Shown: piece by piece, positions 17,504 to 28,122 of the stretch | Position numbering within the stretch: position 1 is the first letter of the stretch | How the letters are laid out: every line of letters starts with the position of its first letter | Assembly (NCBI RefSeq): GCF_041734735.1 | Contig: NC_134884.1 | Coordinates: 24,841,749 to 24,905,748 of the forward strand | Direction: 5' to 3' | Origin: Babylonia areolata | Lineage: Eukaryota > Mollusca > Gastropoda > Neogastropoda > Buccinidae | Length of the DNA: 64,000 nucleotides | Notes under the pieces: model-generated | Databases searched by the model: none | The model's input: the letters and a program-made list of their open reading frames with translations, nothing else | Told to the model about the DNA's origin: nothing | Made by a program: the position numbers and the translations under genes

Positions 17504-19625
17504 CCTCTCCAGCTGGTTTATTCACATTATTACAAAGTTCTGAATCCAAACTTTTCTCTCTTGCATCAAATATGTGGAATATTATATGTATAAGTTGGGT
17601 TTTTTTATGCTTTGTATAGTACAGAAGAACTGATTCTCTTCCCATGCACCACCTCCGTTCTGACAATTAATAGCGACTGATATGTAAAGTGTGCCAGAAA
17701 AGGGTTGAAGATTTTTTTTTCCCGATAAAATGTGTGTTCTTATCGAATGCACATTGCTGTTTTTGTATTTGGTGCATTGTTTTGGAAGGCGAAATGTGAA
17801 AGACCAGCCTCTTTATTTTGATATATTACCACTTTACGTTTCGTAATATATGTGTAATTTAATGTCAGTATAATGCCTTTATTGTGTTCATGTATTGTGT
17901 TCATTTAAAAGAAGAAAAAAAACACAAAAAAACACACACAATGTGGTGATTACGTAACGACATCTCAATGTAAAATACATACTAACTTAAATAAATAAAT
18001 AAAGACATAGATAAACAAATAATGAATGAATAGATAAATAAACATATAAGTAAATAAGCTGACGCATGTCCGCATAAACCCCACGCGCTCATCAGCCCTT
18101 GAGGACCTACACTTGATGGTAAGTAATATTAACATATAATGTAAATAAATAAATGAATAAATAGATAAATGAATAATAAACAAATGAATGAATGAATAGA
18201 CAAATAGATAAGCTGACACATGACTTTCGCATAATTCCCACGCTCCCATTAAGCCTTGGGAGCCTGTACTTGGTGTGAATGATATTGATGGAGTATGTAA
18301 GTAAATAAATAAATATATTTCGTTGTATCAATTTAGTCATTTATTCATTCCTTGACAACGGCTTCAGTACTTCATTGGTGGGCCTAGACAGTAATAAATT
18401 ATTTCGTTTCATATTTTAATAACTTATTTCATTGTATCCATCATGTCATTTATTCATTCCTTGATCACGACTTCAGTATCTCATTGTGTGCCAAGACAGT
18501 GATAACTTACTTCATTTTATCCATCGCATCATTTATCTATTTATTTATCACGGCGTACCTTGTTGTGACCCTAGACAGTGATCAGTTATGTCATTGGGTC
18601 CATTATGTCATTATTTTTTTCAGTTCATTTATGACGGCTTCAGTACCTCATTTTGTGCCAAGACAGTAATAATTTATTTCATTCAATCCATTTTGTCATG
18701 TATTTATTCCTTGATGACGGCTTCAGTACTTCATTGTGGGCCCAGACACTATGTCAATTATTTACTTCTTTATAACGGCTTACCTCATTTGGGTCAAGAC
18801 AGTAATAATTTAGTTTATTTTATATTTTTTGATAACTTATTTCGTTTCACCCATTCGGGCATTTTTATTTTATATATATTCCTTTACTATCAAGGTTTAC
18901 CCCATTTGGACCGAGACAGCGATAACTTATTTCATTTTTATACTTTAATAACTTATTTCATTGTATCCATTCTGTCATTCTTATTTCATCTGTATTCCTT
19001 TACTATCAGGGCTTACCTCATCTTGGGCCAGGACAGTAATAACTTATTTCATTTTAAATCTTTTGATAACTTATTTCATTGTATCCATTCTGTCATTCTT
19101 ATTTCATCTATATTCCTTTACTATCAGGGCTTACCTCATCTTGGGACGAGACAGCAATAACCTATTTAACTGTATCCATTCTGTCATTCTTATTTCATCT
19201 GTATTCCTTTACTATCAGGGCTTACCTCATCTTGGGACGAGACAGCAATAACTTATTAAACTGTATCCATTCTGTCATTCTTATTTCATCTGTATTCCTT
19301 TACTGTCTGGGCTTACCTCATCTTGGGACGAGACAGCAATAACTTATTTAACTGTATCCATTCTGTCATTCTTATTTCATCTATATTCCTTTACTATCAG
19401 GGCTTACCTCATCTTGGGACGAGACAGCACGGCCAGAGTCAGTGTGTTTCCCACCGTGCCGATCAGAAGCAAGATGGCGCCGCCGATGATCCAGATATAG
19501 TCCTCCTCCCGAAACTCGTCGTCATCGCCGTAGTAGTTGTAGTAGTCGTATTGGTAGTCGTTGTCATCACCGCTGTTGTTCTGAGTGGTACTGACAGCAG
19601 TACTGGTGTTGTTCGACGATGACAT
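9632..19625 (-). CDS. Rhodopsin-class G-protein-coupled receptor, probably an orphan neuropeptide-type receptor
   Basis: Five exons in transcript order are 19408-19625 (ATG at 19625), 16582-16701, 15714-15959, 12219-13761 and 9632-9946 (TGA). All junctions keep phase, giving 813 residues. The N-terminus has Asn-glycosylation sites (N5, N6, N16) and an acidic Tyr-rich stretch (24-43) suited to tyrosine sulfation. TM1 is about 43-68 (GN at 59-60), TM2 about 79-102 (D88 in [13 protein letters not shown]), TM3 about 117-140. C117 and C199 should form the TM3-ECL2 disulfide. The DRY position reads ERC (141-143). TM4 is about 163-183 and TM5 about 208-232. The third intracellular loop runs about 235-668, Ser/Thr-rich and encoded almost wholly in exon 4. 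TM6 is about 670-695 (LTTFPLSLY). TM7 holds NFLLY (726-730) in place of NPxxY. The features fit peptide receptors expanded in lophotrochozoans; the ligand is not known. Several introns contain minisatellites, two of them spanning its own splice sites. Confidence 0.88.
9985..10310. repeat. Microsatellites and a stray minisatellite unit in the last GPCR intron
   Basis: (AC)n lies at about 9998-10035, a single unit of the 9.2-9.6 kb minisatellite (with TGACGTCA at 10117-10124) at about 10080-10130, and (AT)n-(AG)n at about 10267-10300. No coding sequence. Confidence 0.7.
10420..10560 (-). repeat. SINE-like dispersed repeat, family D (- copy)
   Basis: Contains 'ggagtaaagtgacttagcca', 'aggacacagcacca' and a 'ctggtgatcactgcc' end. 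These are the reverse complement of the family D words seen at 1335-1475 and match the copy at 23935-24045. It lies in the last GPCR intron. Confidence 0.55.
10824..11080. repeat. (CA)n and (TG)n microsatellite cluster
   Basis: Contains (CA)n at about 10824-10857, (TG)n at 10909-10925, a short ATT-rich block and (CA)n at about 10963-11008, followed by A-rich sequence. Intronic in the GPCR gene. Confidence 0.85.
11085..11815. repeat. Minisatellite, about 60-65 bp unit, interrupted by an inserted repeat
   Basis: Units share 'cataatgacatcactatctgc' (in whole or part) followed by 'atcacaatattcagtgctgc'-type sequence, with cores near 11105, 11160, 11226, 11635, 11695 and 11755. Between about 11290 and 11630 the array is broken by non-array sequence that includes a LINE-tail-like repeat. 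It is intronic in the GPCR. Confidence 0.75.
11375..11630 (-). mobile_element. LINE-tail-like/SINE-like repeat, family C (copy 1)
   Basis: About 255 bp related to 23225-23487 and 32262-32535. Shared words on the + strand include 'gtgctgcagcctt', 'gggcaagacactctccact' and 'tctctgctgttctgatggtc'. On the - strand it begins with a 'gactatgaccatcag' motif that also occurs at the 3' end of the LINE fragment near 38.65 kb. It is inserted within a minisatellite. Confidence 0.7.
11870..12205. repeat. (GAT)/(GAC)-rich trinucleotide repeat
   Basis: Long imperfect GAT/GAC/GTT triplet repeat in the last GPCR intron, ending about 10 bases from the donor of exon 4 (exon edge 12219). On the - strand it reads as Ile/Val-rich shadow frames. 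Not coding by context. Confidence 0.85.
13745..14830 (-). repeat. Minisatellite spanning the 3' splice site of GPCR exon 4
   Basis: Roughly 20 or more units of about 45-60 bp run from the exon 4 acceptor into the intron. On the + strand each unit contains 'ggatcagcctgaaaacacag' or a variant, then 'acaaaagacaagtcaagaac'. The real exon 4 begins at 13761 with the same word, so each unit repeats about 15 exonic bases plus the TTTTCAG acceptor in the - direction. Sub-blocks at 14210-14370 and 14640-14830 are nearly identical copies. A truncated SINE is inserted at 14494-14603. Confidence 0.85.
14494..14603 (-). mobile_element. 5'-truncated SINE-A copy with target-site duplication
   Basis: A 110-bp copy of the SINE-A 3' part lies in reverse orientation, with 'gctcaaggaggcgtca' and 'acgctacaccacatctgcca'. 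It is flanked by the perfect 10-bp direct repeat AGTCAATAAC (14484-14493 and 14604-14613), which shows retrotransposition into the splice-site minisatellite. The duplicated flank is minisatellite sequence, so the array is older than the insertion. Confidence 0.85.
14845..14905. repeat. (ACTT)n tract and poly-C
   Basis: (CTTA)n repeats at about 14848-14886 are followed by a C-rich run near 14900-14920, in the GPCR intron between exons 3 and 4. Confidence 0.8.
15360..15592. repeat. (TG)n/(TCTG)n microsatellite
   Basis: Some 230 bases of (TG)n, (TCTG)n and mixed tracts end about 120 bases from the donor side of GPCR exon 3 (exon edge 15714). Low complexity only. Confidence 0.9.
16010..16560. 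repeat. CA microsatellites plus a 178-bp tandem duplication
   Basis: (CA)n and CG-interrupted CA tracts lie at 16015-16162, with a second (CA)n at 16418-16478 and C-rich runs at 16257-16340 and 16495-16545. The word 'ccgtccaaattctagaat' followed by 'caggccgatgttttctt' occurs at about 16163-16240 and again at about 16341-16418, so one 178-bp period was duplicated. This lies in the short intron between GPCR exons 2 and 3. Confidence 0.8.
16878..17172 (+). mobile_element. SINE-A copy (body only)
   Basis: Contains 'atgagacgataaaccgaggt', 'gcatgcacttagcgcacgta', 'gcgacgcgctctccc' and ends 'gttgtgataaaaagaaatac'. It matches the body of the full copies at 23488-23886 and 33785-34245. The tRNA-like head is missing. 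Sits in the first GPCR intron. Confidence 0.8.
17175..18310. repeat. Dispersed/tandem repeat units with AAATAAAT tracts and a (CT)n run
   Basis: Four related blocks (about 17188-17280, 17325-17410, 18055-18150, 18205-18300) share 'gacctttgcataaa...cccaacgc', 'atcaggccttgagagcctac' and 'gtaaataaataaa'. A perfect (CT)n of about 70 bases lies at 17432-17500. These are probably copies of one element seeded in the first GPCR intron. Confidence 0.6.
18320..19430 (-). repeat. Minisatellite spanning the 5' splice site of GPCR exon 1
   Basis: Tandem copies extend from inside exon 1 (edge 19408) deep into intron 1. Each unit contains the exon end and donor, on the + strand 'gggcttacctcatcttggg' plus 'acgagacagc'. 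The four exon-proximal units have an exact 91-bp period (donor words at 19127, 19218, 19309, 19400). The next units are about 113-118 bp apart (19009, about 18896) and grow more divergent with distance, down to about 18330. Copies near the exon are youngest. Each young copy still has a good GTAAGC donor on the - strand. Confidence 0.9.
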
Positions 19626-20759
<1,134 letters not shown>

Positions 20760-21092
20760 AGAACCACCAAAACATCGAATGAGACACGCCGCTTGTTGTT
20801 TTGATTGAATTACGATAACGTGCCTACTTTCACGGTTTAAAATTGATCGAATGGATAAGAGATTGATAACAGTTTTGTTGAGCCGTTTTTTGTTGACGCT
20901 AAAATATATAATGAATTCAAGTTGTTGCCCACTTGTCGAAAGACCTTTCTTGGCAATGACAATTGATAATTCCAATGTCTCTTGAGTTCTTGTTTTGGGA
21001 AACCTTTCGTTGACGTTTAGATAGACTGTGGATGACAACAACAACAACAACAACAAAGCAATCCTTGGAAAGCATTTTACCCTGATCGTCAT
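20760..21092 (-). CDS. Candidate first exon of a small secreted protein (unconfirmed)
   Basis: An open frame starts with ATG at 21092 and begins with a signal-peptide-like stretch: basic residues, then about seven Leu, then SSTVY. The reading runs about 111 residues to CCACCAG followed by GTACGT, a fair splice donor at about 20760, with an in-frame TGA soon after. The Leu run comes from a (GTT)n microsatellite, which weakens the case. No homologue is recognised, and no downstream exon was identified. It lies about 1.1 kb upstream of the GPCR start on the same strand, so it could also be a 5' exon of that transcript or chance. Confidence 0.2.
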
Positions 21093-21179
21093 TTTAGGTC
21101 CGCATTTTTGCTCTGATTAACCCGACGTAATAACGTGGTACTTTGTTATTATGGGTGCTGTTTGTGTTGTGTTAGGTTT

Positions 21180-21978
21180 GTTTGAACTTTATGTACATTT
21201 TTTTTTTATGAAATCGGGTTTTTTTTTGTGTGTTGTCGTTGTATGTGGGGTTTTTTTTTGTTTGTTTTTTTGTTTTTGTTTGTTTGTTTGTTGTTGTTTT
21301 TTTGTTGTTTTGGGGTTGTTCTTTTTGTTTGTTTGTTTGTTGTTGTTTTGGGGTTTTGTTGTTGTTGTTTTTTTTGTTTTTGCTTTGTTTGGTCGTCTTT
21401 GTTTTTTTATGTTTTTTTTTGTTTTTGTTTGTTTTGTTTTGTTTTTTGTTGTTGTTGTTTTTGTGTTGTTTTTTTTTGGTTTTATGGTTTGTTTGTTTTT
21501 TGGGGGGGTGTCTGTTTTATTTTTGGGGCACAAGGGTCGAGAGGAGAGAGGGGAGGTGTGGGTGGGTGGGTGGGGGAGTGGCGGGGGGGGGGGGGGGAAC
21601 AAGGGAGTGGAGCAAAGTAGGGAGGGGGGTGAGGGGGAGGCTCTCTTAGTTCATCACTGACAAAAAACAACAACATTTTTTAAATAAAACAAAACAAAAC
21701 AAAGCAAAATAAAATGCAAAACAAAGCAAAGCTAAAAAAAAAAGGCAAAAGAAGATACAATACAAAACAAAATGAATAAATAAACAAATAAATACATAAA
21801 GCAAAACTATACAAAACAAAATAAAACAAAGAAAAGCCAAACAAAGCAAGACAAAAGAGACAAAACAGAGACGGAAAAAAACCCACCAAAGCCAAGCCAA
21901 GCCAAGCAAAGCACAGCAAAGCAATACAACACCCCCCCTCCCTCCCCCCTCCCGACCCCCTCTTCCCCCCCCCCTCCC

Positions 21979-22009
<31 letters not shown>

Positions 22010-22300
22010 AAAAAAAAAATCAAAGCAGAACAATCACTGTGTATCAATGCACTGTGACACAACAGAAATCGACAGTCGCTGAAGTTTCAGGAAATGGAGG
22101 GAAATATGATGTTCGGGTGGTGGGGGAGAGGGAGGGGGGAGGGAGGGAGGGAGGATGCCGGGTTTTTTGAGATTTGGGATAGGAGAGACGAATGGAGAGT
22201 GGAAGGGTGTGGGGTGGGGGTGGGTTGAAGGTGAGTGTTTTTGGTTCCGTGATGAGGTGACATTTCATGAGTCATAGGATGATACACAATGCTCATTCCG
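21180..22300. repeat. Low-complexity block: T/G-rich, then A/C-rich, poly-C/poly-A, G-rich
   Basis: 21195-21530 is TTTG-type sequence, 21530-21640 is G-rich, 21670-21930 is AAAC/AAAG-type sequence. 21930-22019 is C-rich, with a long C run followed directly by about 20 A. 22100-22230 is G-rich. No gene. The long frames here are artefacts of composition. Confidence 0.85.
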
Positions 22301-22329
22301 ATATGACTGAATCGATTTTTTTGAATGCA

Positions 22330-22330
22330 C

Positions 22331-22378
<48 letters not shown>

Positions 22379-22398
22379 ATTTATTTACATTCTATGTT

Positions 22399-22433
<35 letters not shown>

Positions 22434-22551
22434 CGTGCGTGCGCGCTGTGGTGTGTTTTTGTGTATGTGTGTGTGTCTACTTTTTCTGCACCAGTTTGTA
22501 AACCTTTCTCTTCAGTCGTTTCCTAACTGTGGGATCTTAGTAACAACACTG

Positions 22552-22635
<84 letters not shown>

Positions 22636-22705
22636 ACTTTGCACTGAAGTTTCATAAATCTCCGTCTGTACCGACGCGCGCGCGCGCGCGCGTGTGTGTG
22701 AGAAA
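22330..22705. repeat. (GT)n and (GA)n microsatellites
   Basis: (TG)n-(AG)n at 22332-22370, (GT)n at 22400-22432, a long near-perfect (GT)n at 22552-22632 and (CG)n at 22675-22692. Confidence 0.9.
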
Positions 22706-22946
22706 GAGAGCGAGAGAGATCAGAGAGAGAGACTGGCATTAAGGTCATAGGGAGCTACTGCTTGACAGAGAGTTTCAGATGACTGCAATCATTCATCAGA
22801 TAAATCATGTTTCGTCTCTCTCCGCATGTCTGTCTGCCTGCTTGTTTGTCTCTTTCACTCTGTCCATCTCTCACCCACTCCGTCTCCTCTCGTGTTACCA
22901 GTCTAATCAATTTTCGCTTGCAATGATGGCTTCCCTGTCTGTGTTA

Positions 22947-23136
22947 AATGGTGGAAAAGAGAAACTGTCACCGACATATTCCTCACAAGATAGAGACGTG
23001 TCATGTTCTGACGACGGATGATCACAATTATCTCACAGGATTTGATGCAGTCACGTTGTTTTCTTCTGTCCGTCGGCTTACAAATCCAGATGAAGCCATA
23101 GACCTTTGGTTATCACAGCTTTCTGAATGTATATGA
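22947..23136 (+). other. Unassigned 62-codon open frame
   Basis: A frame from ATG at 22948 to TGA near 23136 has ordinary amino-acid composition with no repeat bias, including LTGFDAVTLFSSVRRL. It lies on the strand of the OAS-like exons, about 3.7 kb upstream. I recognise no domain and cannot link it by splicing. Listed only as a candidate. Confidence 0.15.
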
Positions 23137-23224
23137 TTAAACGTCAAATGTTAAAAGGGTAAAGGTCCCATATATATTCTTTACAGCCACCTGGGCAGTA
23201 AATTCATATCTGCTATGTCAGGGT

Positions 23225-23487
23225 TAAAGCTTAGTCTTTTGTGAAGGACTGTGAATCGCAGACAAGGAAGCAAAATTCCACTGGCTCCTAGTGCTGCAGC
23301 CTTGTGGGCTAGTTGGCCTTCGGGAACCATCCCAGCGCCGACTGTCCTAAAACCCTCTTGGCCGAGAGAGAGGGGATGTAAATTGGGCAAGACACTCTCC
23401 ACTTTAATCAAAATTCTAGTCCAGATGGTTGGGACAGCAGCTGCATTCTCTGCTGTTCTGACGGTCATAGTCGGACACGACTGACTA
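23225..23487 (-). mobile_element. LINE-tail-like/SINE-like repeat, family C (copy 2)
   Basis: Full-length family C copy with 'ctagtgctgcagcctt', 'cgggaaccatcccagcgccg' and 'gctgttctgacggtcatagt'. It abuts the tRNA-like head of the SINE-A copy that starts at about 23488. Confidence 0.75.
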
Positions 23488-23886
23488 TCATGCAGTGATG
23501 GCCAAGAGGTAACGTGTCCGTCTAGGAAGCGAGAGAATCTGAGCGCGCTGGTTCGAATCACGGCTCAGCCGCCGGTATTTTCTCCCGCTCCACTAGACCT
23601 TGAGTGGTGGTCTGGACGCTAGTCATTCGGATGAGACGATAAACCGAGGGCCCGTGTGCAGCATGCACTTAGCGCACGTAAAAGAACCCACGGCAACAAA
23701 AGGGTTGTCCCTGGCAGAATTCTGTAGAAAAATCCACTACGATAGGAAAAACAAATAAAACTGCACGCAGGAAAAAATACAAAAAAATGGGTGGCGCTCT
23801 CAGTGTAGCGACGCGCTCTCCCTGGGGATAACAACCCAAATTTCACACAGAGAAATCTGTTGTGATAAAAAGAAATACAAATACAT
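23488..23886 (+). mobile_element. SINE-A copy with tRNA-like head
   Basis: The head contains a B box, GGTTCGAATC, at 23550-23559, with an A-box-like word 'tggccaagagg' about 50 bases upstream. The body has 'gatgagacgataaaccgagg', 'agcgcacgtaaaagaaccca' and 'gcgacgcgctctccc'. The 3' tail expected from other copies ('gcgttgggtt...', 'cttgagctactgaaactg') appears only at 24240-24368, separated by a family D repeat. Confidence 0.85.
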
Positions 23887-23889
23887 ATA

Positions 23890-24050
23890 TACTGTGTCAG
23901 GGGCTAGGCATAAGAAAGATGGGGAACAATCCTCTCCTTCCTTCCCTGACCTGGGTGAAATGGTGGAGATCGGAGTAAAATGCATTTCCCATGGGCACAA
24001 CACCGTACCCAAAGGGGCCTCAAATCCTGATCACTGGTGAACATTGCATT
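23890..24050 (-). repeat. SINE-like dispersed repeat, family D (nested copy)
   Basis: Contains 'gagatcggagtaaaatgca', 'gggcacaacaccgtaccc' and 'tgatcactggtga', matching 10420-10560 in the same orientation. It lies between the SINE-A body and a SINE-A tail, which suggests a nested insertion. Confidence 0.6.
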
Positions 24051-24239
24051 AGATTATGATTATGATACATACAATGTTAGCCTTGGTGTATTTCAATGTG
24101 TTTACAATAATGACAAATTACAATATTTTAATAAAGTGAATATGTATGCAATACTTTTTGTATTAATGTCTTATATGTTATTAATTCTCTTTAAGTCATG
24201 TTTATGTTTTTGTGTTGAGTAATTGTCTGCTTTTGTTTT

Positions 24240-24368
24240 TCTCAAGGCCTGACTAAGCGCGTTGGGTTCCGTTGCTGGTCAGGCATCTGCTTGGCAGATG
24301 TGGTGTAGCGTATATGAATTTGTCCGAACGCAGTGACGCCTCCTTGAGCTACTGAAACTGAAACTGTT
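24240..24368 (+). mobile_element. SINE-A 3' tail
   Basis: Contains 'ctcaaggcctgactaagcgc', 'gcagatgtggtgtagcgtat' and ends in ACTGAAACTGAAACT. This is the terminal part of SINE-A as in 33785-34245 and 29875-30066. Confidence 0.8.
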
Positions 24369-24544
24369 TTGCTGCACCTGATGTAATTTCTCTCAATGAC
24401 ATGATAAAGTTATTCTTATTTTATGCTTATTATGTCCAGTACCTGAACCGATTCTGCCATGGTGCCTCTAATACTAAACATTACCCCATGAACATTAATC
24501 ATCACTGCCACTAGCACTGATACGTTATTGTTGAATTTTTCTAA

Positions 24545-25085
24545 CTCACTACGAACGAAAAGTTTTCTCCATTGTTTTCCCCTGCAGACGACCCACTTGT
24601 TAGGGTTTGGAAAAAAAATCACAAAAAATACAACACACAAAGTAACTGAATGAAACTCCCTGTACTTGACCCACTGACCCCTCTTCCAACGTCTGTGTAC
24701 ACCCCCCCCCCTCCCTCTCTTCACAGCCCTCAGAAGCTGAGCCACTGTCAGTAACTTCTTGCTGGTAGCTTTCTTCACTGCAGATACTTTATTCAACGTC
24801 TTCATCATCCTCGTCGATGTCGAAACCTTCAGTTTGAAGCATTTCAATCACTTCAGCAGCAGTAAAAAGCCGCTGTCGTGATCTAGTTTGCTCCAATAAC
24901 TTCCACTTGTATCGCCTGCGACGCCATTTTCGATACGTATGCAGATTAGCTTGTCATGTGAGGTACCAAGGTCACGAAAAAAGTTTCCATTCGACCCTTG
25001 ACATCTTCGCAATGCCCGGTGTAGCTGCAATTTTTATGCTACCCCCTGAGGAAAACCGCTATAGTGTTCTGTCGTCCGGAGTGAG
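24545..25085 (-). mobile_element. Non-autonomous TTAA-type (piggyBac-like) DNA transposon, copy 2
   Basis: About 541 bp with inverted ends: left CTCACTACGAACGA, right read inward CTCACTCCGGACGA (12 of 14 match). Internal 'aagttttctcc.ttgttttccc' and 'tagggtttggaaaaaaa' match copy 1 at 2617. On the - strand near 24870-24790 it encodes AAEVIEMLQTEGFDIDEDDEDVE-like acidic sequence (only the first part written out is AAEVIEMLQTEGFDID), close to the copy 1 segment. The flanking TTAA is degraded (TAA/TTC), so it is older or eroded. Confidence 0.75.
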
Positions 25086-25479
25086 TTCTAAAAGATGTGT
25101 TCTAAGAGATAAACGAGTTATGTACATATTCTTTACATTCTTTTTAGTGGAGCCTCGCCCCCGAAAAGTAGAACAAACAGGGTGGGAAATGTACAGAGAA
25201 GGACACTGACAGTGAGTTGGTCATGGATCACACATCGTGTTGTCGCTATCTGACTGCATAGCCGTACACTGAGACAGGGGGATGCGTTTACTTGGAACGC
25301 TTATATGTGGTAGGCTCAGGGAATTCTTGAAAACCACTTTCTCAGATGATGTATTGTATTGTACAGTACAGTAAAATACAATACTGTACTGCACTGTACT
25401 GCAGTATATTGATTTTCGGTCTTTCTTTTTTCTTCCCACGCCCCGCTCTCTCCAACATGATTATGCGTGGTGAAGGGTG

Positions 25480-25505
25480 TTGTGTATGTATGTATGTATG
25501 TATGT

Positions 25506-25548
<43 letters not shown>

Positions 25549-25648
25549 CGCATGTGTATGTGTGAATGTGTGTGCGTGTGATGTGTGTGTGTGTGCGTGT
25601 GTGTGTGTGTGTGTCTATGCGTGCGTGTGTTTTTTGTACTGTAGCGTG

Positions 25649-25731
<83 letters not shown>

Positions 25732-25805
25732 TATGCGTGCGTGTGTTTCTTGTGCTGTAGCGTGTTCTTATTTTCTTTCCTTCAGTTTTTCTTTCCTTCT
25801 CCCCC

Positions 25806-25837
<32 letters not shown>

Positions 25838-25902
25838 GGTCTTGAGAAAAAAAAAATATATATATATATATTTAGAGAGAGAGAGAGAGAGATAAGCTTA
25901 CA

Positions 25903-25935
<33 letters not shown>

Positions 25936-26045
25936 ATGATATAAAAAACGTAGTGGTAATGAAAATAATAATAAAATAATAACTTGATAATAATGATAAA
26001 TAAATAAATAAGACAACAATGATGATAAATAAGCAAATAAATGTA
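25480..26045. repeat. Microsatellite cluster (GT)n, (GA)n, (CT)n, (AT)n, (AAAT)n
   Basis: (ATGT)n and (GT)n at 25484-25680, (GA)n at 25681-25730, poly-C/(TC)n at 25801-25838, (AT)n/(AG)n at 25855-25892 and (AAAT)n at 25903-25935 and nearby. Just upstream, 25345-25410 is a TACTGTACAG-rich imperfect repeat. Confidence 0.9.
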
Positions 26046-26094
26046 AACTGACAGGCAGGTAATCAGTAAAACACGACCATACTTTCGTTCTGCT

Positions 26095-26198
26095 GCTGAC
26101 TAAACGCATTGGAATGTGCTGCTGGTCAAGGCGTGTAGCGTGTATTCGATGTGACTGAACGCAGTGACACCTCACTGATAAACTGAAAGTGAAACTCA
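26095..26198 (+). mobile_element. SINE-A 3' tail fragment
   Basis: Contains 'gctgctggtcaaggcgtgta', 'gactgaacgcagtgacacct' and the ACTGAAAGTGAAACT end, matching the SINE-A tail at 24240-24368. Confidence 0.7.
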
Positions 26199-26834
26199 TG
26201 GAAGCATCAGAATTTGACTCAAATAAGCGTTAAAGGTGAGGTGCGTAGTAAAATGTTTTTCATAACTGCATATTTCTTGCGTTTTGAAAAATTCCTTTTT
26301 TTTTTTTTTTTTTTTTACTAATATGCATATTACGAGACAGGGAAGCAGACATTTTCTCCGGTCATTCAAAATGACCTGTAGCGGAAGCATGTCTGTATTC
26401 ACCTGAGTGTATGTTCTCCAGGTCTAAGTTCCTCAAGCTCCATGTTCCCCCACTACCCTCCCGCCATCCGCCCCCACATACACACACCAAAGTAGGTCGG
26501 TCTATGTTTCCCAGGATCTATATTCCTCCAGGTCTATGCCCCCCGCCCCCAACCCCCCCAGCTCCCCCACCCCCACCCCCCCCACTGGTCAGCAGTTATC
26601 AGGATTATCATCTAAGCAAGCTGAAATAAGTTCCTCCTTTTCTGTTGTCAAAGGAAACGCTAAGAATATTGTTTCTGTTGAAATAAATTCTTCTTTGTTT
26701 TACGTATTCAGTGATTATAGTCACTCTCAAAATACATCAGTGAATCCCAGCACAGAGAAGCAAAGCTGTGATTAATTTGAAAATTCGACACAAGTGATCG
26801 TTTTCTGTGTTAAAAATGATAATGTCCTTGGCAG

Positions 26835-27150
26835 ATGTGCAAGAACCTTTACGAGACGTATACCAAGAGATGAGATTCTACCCAGAAGGCGAGAAGAAAG
26901 CAGCCCAGGAATTATCAGTTTCTCTGGCACATTGGCAGGTACTGTAGTATTTACATCATGACGAAAATGTGTATGCTGGATATAATTTAGTATTATAATA
27001 ACTGTATGATAAACTAAAAGTTCTCTTTGTAGAATTATTTTAAATTTCCTGTTAAAAAAATAGTAAAGTGTCGTGTATGCCATTCAAGAGAAAGTTGTTT
27101 TGAAGAATATGAAATATACTTGAAAACTAACACTACTTTCTTCTGCGTAA

Positions 27151-27212
<62 letters not shown>

Positions 27213-27955
27213 ACACACACACACACACTGTGAAGCACAACGATCATGCATGTAGCTGGAGAGTGGCTCAGGCGTTTCCAGAAACTCTCAGGTTCCTTCA
27301 CCGTGTTTGTGTTTTACAGATTGACTTTGTGAAGCCACAGGGAGAGGCTGTGAAGAGAGTCATTCGACTTCTGAAATTCTGGAAAAAGGTGAAGGCCCAC
27401 TCCTATCCCCTCACCACCCCCACCACCCATTTTCTCTTTTCTCTGGCTATCTGTAGCGTGTTTTTGGCGGTAGATAAACAAACACCAAACGATTTTGTTT
27501 ACGGCGAAACCAACAGACACCCAATTACGATCAATTCTGCTACGCAGTGTATACAATATTGATTAAAGCTTGCTTTCCTGGAAGAAAATACGCTGTCTTG
27601 TTAAGTATTGATATACTCAACGCTACTCCATCTCGATGCTGTAGGCAAAAAAAAAAAATAAATAAGTGGGTTACCAATGTACGAACATGTCTTTTTAGAT
27701 ATGGATATGGGCATGTGTGGCTCAGTTAAGACGTATGAAATGTCGAGTTATTAATTTATTCATGACTTTCACCAAAGACCGTAATCGACTTTAATCGGCA
27801 CAATTGGCAAATCCATATTTTAGACAAATGAAAGGGTTCAAAAGTAATCTTTGCTCACTACGACTTTGCTTTTCGAGAGACCATATCTATATGTTGTCAA
27901 ATACCCTTCAGTTAGGGACCTTGACCTGTAATGAATAAACCATTCATTCTTTCTT

Positions 27956-27988
<33 letters not shown>

Positions 27989-28091
27989 TTCATCCTCACC
28001 TAATCTCTATGTAATTGAACGCTGACTACAGGACTCGTACAATCCTTCTTTTTTCAGAAAAAATTGATGGTCACAGATTTGTTTTGCTGGT

Positions 28092-28122
<31 letters not shown>

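Noticed and set aside
21151-21660. 169-codon Phe/Val/Cys-rich open frame resembling a membrane protein
   Set aside because: It is encoded by TTTG-type low-complexity sequence; all frames on that strand look alike.
23490-23565. tRNA gene
   Set aside because: Same reasoning: the B box at 23550 belongs to the SINE-A head, and the arms do not pair as a full cloverleaf by eye.
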